Positions 7,433-16,012 of a stretch of 34,727 bases of DNA are shown here, piece after piece (position 1 is the first letter of the stretch; each line of letters begins with the position of its first letter). The notes under the pieces are model-generated. The model did no database searches. It had not been told where the DNA came from and worked only from the letters and a program-made list of their open reading frames with translations. The position numbers were made by a program, and so were the translations under genes. Source of the stretch: PVC group bacterium (GTDB taxonomy: Bacteria; Verrucomicrobiota; Kiritimatiellia; CAIKKV01; CAITUY01); the NCBI GenBank assembly GCA_945890715.1, contig CAMDCX010000016.1, positions 1 to 34,727 on the forward strand, in the 5' to 3' direction.

Positions 7433-8302
7433 TTAAAATAACTCGCCCTGATCCTTGGCCTTGATCAGGGAATGAAACTCCATCCGGGTATAAAAGGGTC
7501 TCATAATGGCGGGCCATTCAGGCTTCACGGCAAGGGTTTCCAATCCGGGACAACAGGGCAGATCAACCCGAAGCCTGACCAGCGCGAGGTTCCGCTCCAC
7601 GCGATCCCGCTGGGCAATCAGGTTCGTGCGGATGCGCGTCGAGTGAATCTCATCCACCCGGGACCACATGGCCTCAAGGGATCCAAATTGTCCAAGCAAT
7701 TTAGCCGCCGTCTTGGGCCCCATTCCCTCGACCCCGGAAATATTGTCCACGGCATCCCCGGTCAAGGCCAGCCACTCGACAATCTGCCCGGGATGGACGC
7801 CGGTTTTCTCGAAAACCTCAGCGTGACCAAGCCGCTTATCATCCTTTCCCCAAGTCGCCATCCCGATTTTCCCGGAAACCAGCTGGTAGAGATCCTTGTC
7901 ACTGGTCACAATGATGACGTCATCCGCCTCCCGCTCTCCCCAACACGCCAATGAGGCCAGAACATCATCAGCCTCCTGCTGATCGAGGCGAATCAAGGGA
8001 ATGCCAGCCAAGTCCAGGAATTCACGAACCGGCTCAACCTGCCGCCTGAGATCATCGGGCATGGGAGGCCGTTGAGCCTTGTATTCGGGAAGCAGATCCA
8101 GCCGGGTTTTAGGGGACCCTCCATCCCAGGCCACCGCCCAATGGGAGGGTTTCCAGACCTCCAGGAGCTGATGAATCCCACGAATAAAACCGAACACCGC
8201 ATTCGAGGGTTGTCCCTCGTGGGTTGCAAGCCCCCTGATGCCGAAGAAAGATCGGTAAAAGAGCTGAGTCCCGTCAACCAACAGGAGTCTTCGGGCGCTC
8301 AT
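7433..8302 (-). CDS. Stand-alone 5'-3' exonuclease / flap endonuclease (PolA N-terminal domain family)
   Basis: The protein is about 289 aa and carries the full set of FEN-type acidic residues: LLVDGTQLFYRSF, VAWDGG with PEYKAQRPP, QQEADDVLA, VTSDKDLYQL and LTGDAVDNISGVEGMGPKTA (H3TH motif). It lacks any polymerase domain, so it is a free flap nuclease like those that accompany PolA enzymes without a 5'-nuclease domain. The last five residues are QGELF, which fits the loose QxxLF beta-clamp-binding pattern. ATG 8302 lies 12 bases after the secretin stop; GTG 8308 is an alternative. Nothing links it functionally to pili, and its place in the run is probably operon packing. Confidence 0.92.
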   Translation of the reverse strand: MSARRLLLVDGTQLFYRSFFGIRGLATHEGQPSNAVFGFIRGIHQLLEVWKPSHWAVAWDGGSPKTRLDLLPEYKAQRPPMPDDLRRQVEPVREFLDLAGIPLIRLDQQEADDVLASLACWGEREADDVIIVTSDKDLYQLVSGKIGMATWGKDDKRLGHAEVFEKTGVHPGQIVEWLALTGDAVDNISGVEGMGPKTAAKLLGQFGSLEAMWSRVDEIHSTRIRTNLIAQRDRVERNLALVRLRVDLPCCPGLETLAVKPEWPAIMRPFYTRMEFHSLIKAKDQGELF

Positions 8303-8313
8303 AGCCACACCCG

Positions 8314-11300
8314 TTATTGACCGGGCGCCATCGCTGCAGGAACGGTCATGCCCCCGCTTAGGGCGGACGGCTTATCCTTCGCACCGGGCTTGGCGGTGTC
8401 CTGATGCGGCTTCCGAATCAACTGCCCGCTCGGATCCACAAGTTTGGCGGTCACGAAAATCAGCAGATTTTTTTTGACGCTCTTCTCAGACTTGGAGCGA
8501 AACAGAGCGCCCAGAAGGGGAATGTCGCCTAGAATCGGAATCTTGTCGTTCGTCTTTTCCAATGCCTCCGTGATCAAGCCACCCATGACCACCGTAGCGC
8601 CGTCATAGATTGAAATCTTTGTTTCAACCGAACGAACCTGAAAGAAGGGCTGCGGCATGTTCAAGGTCGACTCGGAGCCGTCGGCGCGACGCACGGTCGA
8701 ACCGTATTGGTACCAGATCGGCTCCGTGACCACCTGGGGCTTCATGGTCAGGTTGATCATGTTTCCATCCGGACTGACTTCCGGCATCACATTCAGAATG
8801 ACTCCCACCTCGCGGGTGGTAAAGTCCTGGGGTGTCACGGTGGTTTCCTGAATCATATTCGCCTGATTGTTGCCGCCACCCCCCACATTTTGACCGATCG
8901 AACCGCCCTGAATTTGGAAGGAACTCGGGTAGATATACTCGATCACCACTTTGATGGTGGCTTCGTTACCGGATTGAGTCGTCACCTTCGGGGCGGACAG
9001 AAGATCGGCATTCCCATTCTGCTCCAAGGCGTGAAGAATCATGGTGATATCCGGGTTTGTCAGCACACCGGCAATGCTCGCCATGGCACCCATGGAGCCC
9101 TTGCCCCCTCCGAGCGGGGTTTCCTTGCCGTTGGCGTCGGCTCCATAGAACCGTAATCCTTTGGTCAGACCCCCTCCAGTCGAATTGGCATTCATCTGGA
9201 CACGGGGATTTGAGGAAAGAGGAGCAAACGGATTCGCGTTATTCTTGACCATCATCTCCCAATTGTCAGTCAGCAACCATTCCAGTCCGGCTTCATACAT
9301 GTCGGTTTCGTTGACCTCGACAAAGCGTGCCTCGATTTCAACCTGTTGGGGTACCACATTCAATTCGGAAAGAATTCTCTCGAAGACCACCAGGTTATCC
9401 GCCGTGTTGGCCACAATCACTTTTCCGATGGCGGAATTATAAGTGATGGAAGATCCTTTGGGGAAATTAACGCCCATGTTTGAAAAATACCCCTTGAGAT
9501 CGGATGGCACCGCATCCCCGATCCCGTCTCCAGCATCGAGGGCAACCTTCTCACGCCCCCCAATGCGACTGACCGTCGGCATCGCTGTCCCCGCCTGCTG
9601 AACGCGCTCAATAAAAGTAGGCTCAACGGGATACATGCGCATTTCCATGGAATCGGGCGACCAATCCACGGGGACAATCATCACAACCTCTCCGTCAAGA
9701 CGCCACTTCAACCCGGCCACACTCGTGATAATTTTAAGAGCGTTATATAGCGTAATGTACCGCGCAGAGAACGTCACCTCAGGAACACCCGAAGAGGCCG
9801 CTTTTTCAGCAGGCGCCCCGAAGACATCATCTGCGGCTCCGCCAGCGGCTGGTTTCGGAGCCGCAGAGGTTCCGAGACCAAGATTAAGGATGATGTTAAC
9901 CCCCTTCTTGGATTCGTCGTCCGTGGTCTTGTCACAATCCCGACTCCGCTTATTCAGGAAATCCACCACATCATGCATATTCGCCTGACGAAACTCGATT
10001 TCGTCAATGACGATCTTCTTCATTTTTTCTTCCAGAAGATTGTTGGGCGTGGTGGTCACCGTCGGACCCGGAGCCTCCTTGCCCTTGACCACCTTGTATT
10101 TTGAATTCCAAGCATCGCGAACTTCCGCTTTCATTTTCCGGGAGGTGGCGTCACGTTCCGCCGTTTTGTTCCCATATTCCCGCTCCCCAAGAACCTTGAG
10201 ATAGCGCATAGCCTCCCGGTTGTCGGGGTCGAGCCCCAACACCGATTCAAAACGGGACCTTGACTCCGCATACTCGCGCTTCACCATAAACTCCCGGCCA
10301 AGACGCATGTATTTTTCAACTTCCGTCTCACTGGGATTCACTTCCGTAACGGTTTCCGAACTAACCGTTTCATCCTTTTTCTTCATCGCGTCAAGCAAGG
10401 CGGCAAGCCTGGGATTGTTGGGACGTTGTTTGAGAAATTCTTGCCCCTTCAACACAGCTTCCCCTTCCTTGCCGTCCTTCACCATTTTCCGGATAAGCTG
10501 GTATTCACATTCTGGAATCTGCGCAACGGCCCGAGCCCGGAGTGCCATGCACTGGGGTACGACGGGCAATTTGTTAAGAGCCATCTTATACTGATCACCG
10601 GCCGTGGCGTAGTCCCCATTTTTTAACGCCTTCTCAGCGCTGTCCATGGCCATGCGTCCATCCAGTTCACGAGCCTTTCTCCGAACGACTTCCTGATCGG
10701 CAATCGTGGTTGCAATCTTGACTCGTTCCTCAGTTCCCATATTTTTAACGGCTGCCTCCAGCGCAGCCTTTGTGCCGGCATCAGGAGACACAGCCGCCTC
10801 GATCACAGGAGCCTGAGCAACGGGTTCCAAAACCGGTTTCGCGGGCTCCTCAACAACCGGGGCGGGCGCAACAACCGCCGCCGCAGGCGCTTCGGAAACT
10901 GGCGCAGGTGCAGGAGCAAGCTCTTCAACAACCGGGGCAGGCGCAGGAGCAAGCTCTTCGACAACCGGGGCAGGCGCAGCAGTGGGCGCAGGAGCAAGCT
11001 CTTCAACAACCGGAGCAGGCGCAGCAGTGGGCGCAGGAGCAAGCTCTTCAACAACCGGTTCAGGCGCAGCAGTGGGCGCAGGAGCAAGCTCTTCAACAAC
11101 CGGTTCAGGCGCAGCAGTGGGCGCAGGAGCAAGCTCTTCGACAACTGGGGCAGGCGCTTCGATCTCCGGCTTTTTCTCAGCATCACCCGGAACGACCGGC
11201 GCGGATTCTGCAACCCCTTCGGCCTGATTCATTTCCTGAAGCAGAACTTGAGTGCCCGTATCCTGTCCCTGTGAAAACCCCTGCCAACCAGACGTAAAAT

Positions 11301-11346
11301 TTATCAGGACAACGATTAGAAAACTGCACATCACATTGAATCTCAT
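8314..11346 (-). CDS. PilQ-type secretin, Amuc_1098-like (type IV pilus outer-membrane channel)
   Basis: The 1010 aa start with a signal peptide. They then carry a Pro/Ala/Glu-rich repeat region (~60-185), TPR-like repeats (~230-400), an N-domain region (~445-560) and a C-terminal secretin domain (~700-965). The secretin signature is clear: VILNVMPEVSPDG, GATVVMGGLITE and IPILGDIPLLGALFRS, then LLIFVTAKLVDP. In Akkermansia the homologue Amuc_1098 forms the outer-membrane pore of the pilus machine, and the neighbours here match that locus gene by gene. The ribosome site AAGGAG precedes ATG 11346 by eight bases. The N-terminal repeat and TPR regions probably span or bind periplasmic partners or envelope. 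Pilus motor genes are not in the window. Confidence 0.93.
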   Translation of the reverse strand: MRFNVMCSFLIVVLINFTSGWQGFSQGQDTGTQVLLQEMNQAEGVAESAPVVPGDAEKKPEIEAPAPVVEELAPAPTAAPEPVVEELAPAPTAAPEPVVEELAPAPTAAPAPVVEELAPAPTAAPAPVVEELAPAPAPVVEELAPAPAPVSEAPAAAVVAPAPVVEEPAKPVLEPVAQAPVIEAAVSPDAGTKAALEAAVKNMGTEERVKIATTIADQEVVRRKARELDGRMAMDSAEKALKNGDYATAGDQYKMALNKLPVVPQCMALRARAVAQIPECEYQLIRKMVKDGKEGEAVLKGQEFLKQRPNNPRLAALLDAMKKKDETVSSETVTEVNPSETEVEKYMRLGREFMVKREYAESRSRFESVLGLDPDNREAMRYLKVLGEREYGNKTAERDATSRKMKAEVRDAWNSKYKVVKGKEAPGPTVTTTPNNLLEEKMKKIVIDEIEFRQANMHDVVDFLNKRSRDCDKTTDDESKKGVNIILNLGLGTSAAPKPAAGGAADDVFGAPAEKAASSGVPEVTFSARYITLYNALKIITSVAGLKWRLDGEVVMIVPVDWSPDSMEMRMYPVEPTFIERVQQAGTAMPTVSRIGGREKVALDAGDGIGDAVPSDLKGYFSNMGVNFPKGSSITYNSAIGKVIVANTADNLVVFERILSELNVVPQQVEIEARFVEVNETDMYEAGLEWLLTDNWEMMVKNNANPFAPLSSNPRVQMNANSTGGGLTKGLRFYGADANGKETPLGGGKGSMGAMASIAGVLTNPDITMILHALEQNGNADLLSAPKVTTQSGNEATIKVVIEYIYPSSFQIQGGSIGQNVGGGGNNQANMIQETTVTPQDFTTREVGVILNVMPEVSPDGNMINLTMKPQVVTEPIWYQYGSTVRRADGSESTLNMPQPFFQVRSVETKISIYDGATVVMGGLITEALEKTNDKIPILGDIPLLGALFRSKSEKSVKKNLLIFVTAKLVDPSGQLIRKPHQDTAKPGAKDKPSALSGGMTVPAAMAPGQ
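10901..11157 (-). repeat. In-frame 45/33-base tandem repeats in the secretin gene
   Basis: On the coding strand there are four copies of a 45-base unit encoding EELAPAPTAAP[EA]PVV and about two shortened 33-base copies encoding EELAPAPAPVV. Copies are nearly identical at the DNA level, which implies recent expansion. The region makes a proline-rich periplasmic linker and also creates long spurious ORFs in other frames. Confidence 0.9.
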
Positions 11347-11400
11347 AGAGTTATCTCCTTAATATCCAAAACAGAAAAAAGGCAAAATCCCCATGAATGG

Positions 11401-12414
11401 CTAGGGCTTCACCGGTTGCGATTCAGACATTTTGCTCTCAATCCATACATCCAGACTGCGGGAAGGGTCGTTTATTAATACACGCTTCCCTTGTGTGTCA
11501 ACTTTTTTGACCTTGTAACTGGATCCCTTCAAGTCAAAATCGATATCAGGGCGGACTGCGAAAACCGCCTCATCAATCAAGGAAATCAGCTTGATCTCAT
11601 AATCATCACGAGGCACCTGGCGCCCCTTGATCAATGGAATCTTTTTGCCATTGTGTTCCAAGGTGAGCGTGGGTCCCTCCTGGGCATGCTCGTCATAGGC
11701 ATGGAGCGTAATACCCTCCGCTTTCTCTCCGAGCTTCTTCCAATAGGTTCGACCACCCGAGCGAAGGTTGATTTGGAAAATCAGGTTGGTTCCGGCCTTG
11801 CTGACCCCCTTGAAAATCATCCGGAACGGAATGGGCTTGATCTCAGCAACACGAATCTTGGCAAGGTAGGGAGGATGGCTTTCAGGATCCTTGGGATCCG
11901 TCTTCCATTCATATTCCTCACGCGTGGTAAACCCATCGTTGTCGGGATCCGTATTAACAACGTCCCCGTCGAAGGCGAACACCCCGTGCTTCTCCTCCCA
12001 TTCATCCGGAATGCTGTTATGATTCCGATCAACGATTTCAGTTTTATCGATCGGCTGCGGCGCTCCACACACTAAAAACGTACAATTAGTCGCGGCATAG
12101 GGGATTGGACGATCACAGTTCACGCATTTCACGCGAAGTTCCGGAGTCAGCAACGCCAGTGGCCAGGCCTCATTCTGAAAGGGAGCACCCAGTGCCGTCA
12201 GGGCGCTTCGAAACATTGAACGATCCGGTGGCAACGCCTGTTCAAAGGCGGGCTTAAGCGACTTCAATTCCCTGTCGAATCGCTTCTCAGCCGTTTTCTG
12301 CCCCTGGGCCATAAACGCGAGGACGAGCACCGAAACCAGAAGGACGAGCAGAACTCCGGCCGCGATAATTCGGTCGTAGTTTTTCTTAAACCAAGCTCCA
12401 ATCCCGGCCACCAT
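11401..12414 (-). CDS. Amuc_1099-like pilus-locus membrane protein
   Basis: The 337 aa have a short cytoplasmic N-terminus, one transmembrane helix (~16-36) and a large periplasmic part. It matches the Akkermansia Amuc_1099 position between secretin and Amuc_1100. A four-cysteine cluster (CVNC ... C ... VC, ~residues 96-115) looks like a small metal-binding knuckle. It is followed by DRNHNSIPDEWEE and NTDPDNDGFTTREEYEWKTDP, which resemble the calcium-binding thrombospondin type 3 / EF-like repeats common in this phylum. The C-terminal half has beta-rich segments. Its start codon overlaps the upstream stop by one base (TAATG). The role is inferred as an inner-membrane/periplasmic part of the pilus machine, from context. 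Confidence 0.8.
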   Translation of the reverse strand: MVAGIGAWFKKNYDRIIAAGVLLVLLVSVLVLAFMAQGQKTAEKRFDRELKSLKPAFEQALPPDRSMFRSALTALGAPFQNEAWPLALLTPELRVKCVNCDRPIPYAATNCTFLVCGAPQPIDKTEIVDRNHNSIPDEWEEKHGVFAFDGDVVNTDPDNDGFTTREEYEWKTDPKDPESHPPYLAKIRVAEIKPIPFRMIFKGVSKAGTNLIFQINLRSGGRTYWKKLGEKAEGITLHAYDEHAQEGPTLTLEHNGKKIPLIKGRQVPRDDYEIKLISLIDEAVFAVRPDIDFDLKGSSYKVKKVDTQGKRVLINDPSRSLDVWIESKMSESQPVKP

Positions 12415-13391
12415 TATTTTACCCCTCCCGGCTGTTTCTCAGGCGCTGGAGCCTGGGGTTTTGAAAACTGAAACACATCCATATCCATCTTAATGGTTAA
12501 TAGGTTTTCGCGCCCGCAGACAACCCGATAGTCCCGCGTTTTGGGAACTTCTTTCTCAGTCTCGATACCACCGGCTTCTTTCGCCGCCCCGCCTGCGCCA
12601 TCCTTGCGCTCAAATACCTTTTCATCTCCCTTAACCTCCAGACGGGTCACCACGGTGAAAATCGAATTGTTGGCAAGTTCGTTAAGGATCTTCATCAGGC
12701 CGCTTTCGCGCGCCTTGAACTGAACTGAAAAACGCCACCGGCCGTAAAGCTGTCCCTCAGGAACAAGCCCCGCTCCCGAATCCACACTGTTTTTCATCTC
12801 GATCTCACCACCCCGCGCGGCGACCGGCACCTTGCCTGCGGAGCCAGCCACGGCATCCACCTCAAACTCCTGCCGGGCAACAGCATCCAGAGAGCTGATG
12901 TTTCCAGCGTACAAGGCCAGACAAAGCGCCTCGACAATCTTAAGTTGCTGAGTCAGCCGCGGCACATCCTGGGGCGCGGGAAGATCTCCCTTTATATGAC
13001 GTCCAAACCCGAAATCAAACGCCTTAGGAACGGCGATTCCTCCGGCCACGGCCTTCGCCAGCAAATTTCGCTGCGTATCGAAAAATTGCGTGATGAAACG
13101 AGCCGGACTTTGCACCACCGGCTCAACCTGCCCCGCCCCCATCGCCGACTGAAGATCCAGCACCTCCTGCTTGATCGTTTGGATATTCTCCCGCTCCAGA
13201 CTGAGGTTGGCCGTCGAAGGAAAGGGATTCTGGCCATACAGAAATTCCAGGCGTTTCTTGTTCTCCTTTAACACGGTTTCAGCGTCGGTGAAGTGCAGAA
13301 ACTTCAACACCACCAGCGCCACAGCTCCCAGAAAAAGAAGCCCCAGCACCAGCGCCAAGGCAATCACGATTATTTTCCGTTGAGATTGCAT
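12414..13391 (-). CDS. Amuc_1100-like PilO-type pilus-locus protein
   Basis: The 325 aa have an N-terminal transmembrane helix (~7-30), a coiled-coil-like segment and a periplasmic domain. The stretch FDFGFGRHIKGDLPAPQDVPRL followed by QQLKIVEALCLALY is characteristic of the Amuc_1100 family. The Akkermansia protein is a PilO-like component known for its effects on host cells through TLR2; that activity cannot be inferred here. The C-terminus is rich in Pro, Gly and Lys. It is the third gene in the order 1102-1101-1100-1099-1098, with a three-base gap to the PilM/PilN gene. Its likely role is to link the PilM/PilN inner-membrane platform with the secretin. Confidence 0.85.
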   Translation of the reverse strand: MQSQRKIIVIALALVLGLLFLGAVALVVLKFLHFTDAETVLKENKKRLEFLYGQNPFPSTANLSLERENIQTIKQEVLDLQSAMGAGQVEPVVQSPARFITQFFDTQRNLLAKAVAGGIAVPKAFDFGFGRHIKGDLPAPQDVPRLTQQLKIVEALCLALYAGNISSLDAVARQEFEVDAVAGSAGKVPVAARGGEIEMKNSVDSGAGLVPEGQLYGRWRFSVQFKARESGLMKILNELANNSIFTVVTRLEVKGDEKVFERKDGAGGAAKEAGGIETEKEVPKTRDYRVVCGRENLLTIKMDMDVFQFSKPQAPAPEKQPGGVK

Positions 13392-13394
13392 AAA

Positions 13395-15122
13395 TTATGC
13401 CTCCCCCGTAACGGTCTTCTTATTTTGGATGGGGAGAACCACGACCGGCTCGACCGCCTTGACCGACGGCGGAACCGTTCGGTCACACGGCTTCGCATTC
13501 AATCCGATTTCAACCGTAAATTCTGTGGCGAAATCGGTCCCTTCAACAGGCTTGATTCGCTTGATCTGAAGGTCATCCGAGAAATATCCGATGGATTTCA
13601 GACTTGCCACATACTCGGTGATAGCCTGATTGGTAACCTTGTCGCTAAACGCCATGCCCCGGATTTCCAGCCGTATCGCCGTCGCCTTCGCGTCCTTGGG
13701 AGTCATCAACCGGACACTCGTCAACCACATCCCCGGCGCCAGTCGTTGATGAAGACCATTCATCATAACCACCCAACGGGTCCGCGCAACAATCAGCCCA
13801 TTCAAGTCCTCAGCCTTGGCGTACAACTGTTCCTTTTGTTTGGAAAATTCCCCCAACTTGAGATTGGGCGACTCAAGGGCTTCCAGCCGCCCCTGGACCA
13901 TATCCCGCCTCTTTTCAGCCAGGGTGGACATCCGGTGCAGAAACAATCCGAACACAAGCACGGTTAAAACCAGTCCCGCCGCCGCCAAGCCAAAAAACGG
14001 AAGCCGCCGCTGTAGCACCTTGCGGGCGGCCAAAACGGGAGGCATGAGATTGATTTCGACCGGACAGGACAGCGTGCGTCGCAACGCCAAACCCACCACT
14101 TCGCCCAGCAGGTGAAGGTTCGCCGCCACCTTGTCGGACTCAATTGAGGAACTGACTGCCACATTGCGGAACGGATTCAGGAAATCAACCTCCGTTTTCA
14201 GCTTGTCCTTGAGAAACGTGTTGACGTGCGGAATCACGGAACATCCCCCGGTCAACAACACCATGCCGGGCTGGCTTCCGCCCTGCTGGCTACGGTAAAA
14301 ATTAATGGTTCGAATCACCTCGGCATGCAGGCGGGTCATGATATTGCGCACAATCTTGGAGGTACGGTCCGCCACCCCCACCTCATGCCCCTCATACACC
14401 CCGCCAAACCCTACAAACGCATGAGCCACCTTGAGCTGCTCGGCCTCCTCAAAGGAGAGCTCAAATTCCTTCATCACATCCTTGGTGATCATCGTTCCCG
14501 CCACCGGAATGCTGCGACTGAAAATCTTCGTCCCCTCGACAAACACCACATTGGTCGATCGGGCACCCATGTCCAGAATCATGGTGCATCCCGGCAGGTC
14601 GGAATAGTTGTATCGCACCGCGTTGTAAAGAGCCAAAGGCGAAACATCCACCAGGATCGGATCCAGACCGGCCGCTTCAACGCAATCGGTCAGGTTTTTA
14701 ACCAAATCACCCTTGACCGCCACAAGCAGAACGCTCAGTTCCCCTGTCTCCTGGCCGACCAATTGATAATCCCACACCACCTCGTCCATCGGGAAAGGCA
14801 CATTCTGTTGCGCCTCATACTTGACGATCTGAGAAATCTTATCAGGCGTTACCGGGGGAAGCTTGACATAGCGAGGAAAAACCATCTGTCCCGATACCGA
14901 AACGGCCACGGCGCCAGGCCGGATGCCACTGCTTCGCATCGCGTCACGAATCCCCGAGACAATGTAAGCCGACGAATCCAGGGTCGTTTCAGGATCAAAT
15001 CCCAGGGGGGATACGGAATAGTTGACCAGCTCAAGGCTCGTCGTTTCAATAATCCTGAATTCAGCAAGAACCAGCTTACTGTTTCCGATATCCAATGCCA
15101 GAATACGGTCTGATCCAAACAT
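13395..15122 (-). CDS. pilM: PilM-PilN fusion, Amuc_1101-like (actin-fold pilus assembly ATPase)
   Basis: Residues 1-~350 are a PilM/FtsA-type actin fold: ALDIGNSKL (phosphate 1), CTMILDMGARSTNVVF (phosphate 2) and VLLTGGCSVIPHVNTFL (adenosine). Residues ~362-368 give EINLMPP, the cytoplasmic PilN motif that binds PilM in classical systems. A transmembrane helix (~380-400), a coiled coil and a PilN-like periplasmic domain follow. So the PilM-PilN contact, made between two proteins in Pseudomonas, lies within one chain. At 575 aa it is far longer than free PilM. The start ATG 15122 lies six bases after the TAG of the upstream gene. It should sit at the inner membrane beneath the Amuc_1100-like protein. 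Confidence 0.93.
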   Translation of the reverse strand: MFGSDRILALDIGNSKLVLAEFRIIETTSLELVNYSVSPLGFDPETTLDSSAYIVSGIRDAMRSSGIRPGAVAVSVSGQMVFPRYVKLPPVTPDKISQIVKYEAQQNVPFPMDEVVWDYQLVGQETGELSVLLVAVKGDLVKNLTDCVEAAGLDPILVDVSPLALYNAVRYNYSDLPGCTMILDMGARSTNVVFVEGTKIFSRSIPVAGTMITKDVMKEFELSFEEAEQLKVAHAFVGFGGVYEGHEVGVADRTSKIVRNIMTRLHAEVIRTINFYRSQQGGSQPGMVLLTGGCSVIPHVNTFLKDKLKTEVDFLNPFRNVAVSSSIESDKVAANLHLLGEVVGLALRRTLSCPVEINLMPPVLAARKVLQRRLPFFGLAAAGLVLTVLVFGLFLHRMSTLAEKRRDMVQGRLEALESPNLKLGEFSKQKEQLYAKAEDLNGLIVARTRWVVMMNGLHQRLAPGMWLTSVRLMTPKDAKATAIRLEIRGMAFSDKVTNQAITEYVASLKSIGYFSDDLQIKRIKPVEGTDFATEFTVEIGLNAKPCDRTVPPSVKAVEPVVVLPIQNKKTVTGEA

Positions 15123-15128
15123 AGCGTC

Positions 15129-15770
15129 CTACTTCAAAGCCTCATAGTCATCAAAGTTGACGAGGGCAAATGGGGTTTTCGACCTGTCCACGACATACCC
15201 TTGCACCGGAACCAATTCCGGCCTTTTCCACCAGTCCTGAGGGAGCGGCTTGCCGGGGCCGAGCTTGCCCTCAGAAAGCGTGCCGACCACCTCCCCCTTG
15301 ATCACGGCCTCCACCGCCACCCCGATCACGTCACCAAACCGGGCCAAACCCGCCGGCCGGATGTAGGCAGACCCCATCCGGCTCCGCCCGCGCGCCACAT
15401 CGACATAGGTAACCGTCCCTTTAAGCAAAGTAAATTTGGCTGTTTCGCGGTTTTTCAGAAGGGCAAAAAAATGAAAAATAATTTCGTCCTGCCATTCCGG
15501 TTCGGTATCAAATTGAAGTCCGAGTTCCACCCAATTCCGGGATTCCCCCCGTCGATTCCCTGAGGAATTCGAGCCTTGCATGATGCTTCGGGGCCCGAGC
15601 CCCGTCAACTCCCTCAGCCGGATCATTCCCCCGGCACCCAAGGCGGATCTACCAGCATTGACAGGAGTGCCCCTGCTGGAGATCGCCTGAGCCAGCGCCT
15701 GGCCATCGCCCATCGCCAAAGCCAACACCACATAAACCCAGATTTTCCAAGCCATGCAATCGGTTTTCAT
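15129..15770 (-). CDS. Amuc_1102-like secreted protein of the pilus locus
   Basis: The 213 aa have a signal peptide (~1-28, ending ALAQA) and a predicted beta-rich domain. The stretch NWVELGLQFDTEPEWQDEI, then FHFFALLKN and TYVDVARGRSRMGSAYI, fits the Amuc_1102 family. The gene heads the run: an AGGAGG ribosome site five to six bases before ATG 15770 and a good promoter upstream support this start. In Akkermansia the homologue is encoded directly beside PilM. Its precise function in pilus assembly is not established. It is probably periplasmic, since no membrane anchor follows the signal. Confidence 0.83.
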   Translation of the reverse strand: MKTDCMAWKIWVYVVLALAMGDGQALAQAISSRGTPVNAGRSALGAGGMIRLRELTGLGPRSIMQGSNSSGNRRGESRNWVELGLQFDTEPEWQDEIIFHFFALLKNRETAKFTLLKGTVTYVDVARGRSRMGSAYIRPAGLARFGDVIGVAVEAVIKGEVVGTLSEGKLGPGKPLPQDWWKRPELVPVQGYVVDRSKTPFALVNFDDYEALK

Positions 15771-15826
15771 CAGGCCCTCCTATACGAATAAAGCCGGAAC
15801 AAATAAACCAATACCAGAATCGGGGC

Positions 15827-15854
15827 AGTATAGAGTGAGGCCGATTAAGGTCAA
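15827..15854 (-). promoter_or_regulatory. Sigma70-like promoter of the pilus-purine run
   Basis: On the minus strand TTGACC (15849-15854; 5/6 match) and TATACT (15827-15832; 5/6) are separated by 16 bases. The predicted leader to ATG 15770 is about 50 bases and contains AGGAGG. No other promoter of this quality was seen inside the run down to 1292. Confidence 0.6.
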
Positions 15855-15883
15855 AACAAAAAACACACAGATTCGCAAATGAA

Positions 15884-15900
15884 GGCCCCCCGGGGGGGGC
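15884..15900. repeat. C6G8 palindromic tract between divergent operons
   Basis: Six Cs followed by eight Gs form a near-perfect GC-only palindrome in the ~240-base divergent region between the pilus run and the histidine kinase. It may be a structural or transcription-blocking element, or simple sequence prone to slippage. The rest of the gap (15855-16012) holds no gene of usual size and no convincing plus-strand promoter. Confidence 0.4.
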
Positions 15901-16012
15901 AAAAACACCTTCAGCTCCCTGCGCCGTCCTCTTTCTGCTTGATTTTCAGGCTCTTCCGATTTAATGAGCAGTGAGCTGGTGCCAATTTTGCCAGAAGGGG
16001 GGGGATAACCTG

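Noticed and set aside
7433-8302. Full DNA polymerase I
   Set aside because: The frame ends after the 5'-nuclease domain and the next gene is purD; no polymerase motifs follow.
10770-11297. Gln/Ala-rich ORF (and a Leu/Arg-rich one at 10803-11213)
   Set aside because: Both are other-frame readings of the 45-base repeats in the secretin gene.
15940-15968. Plus-strand promoter TTGATT-16-TTAATG before the kinase
   Set aside because: The -10 match is too poor to support a call.
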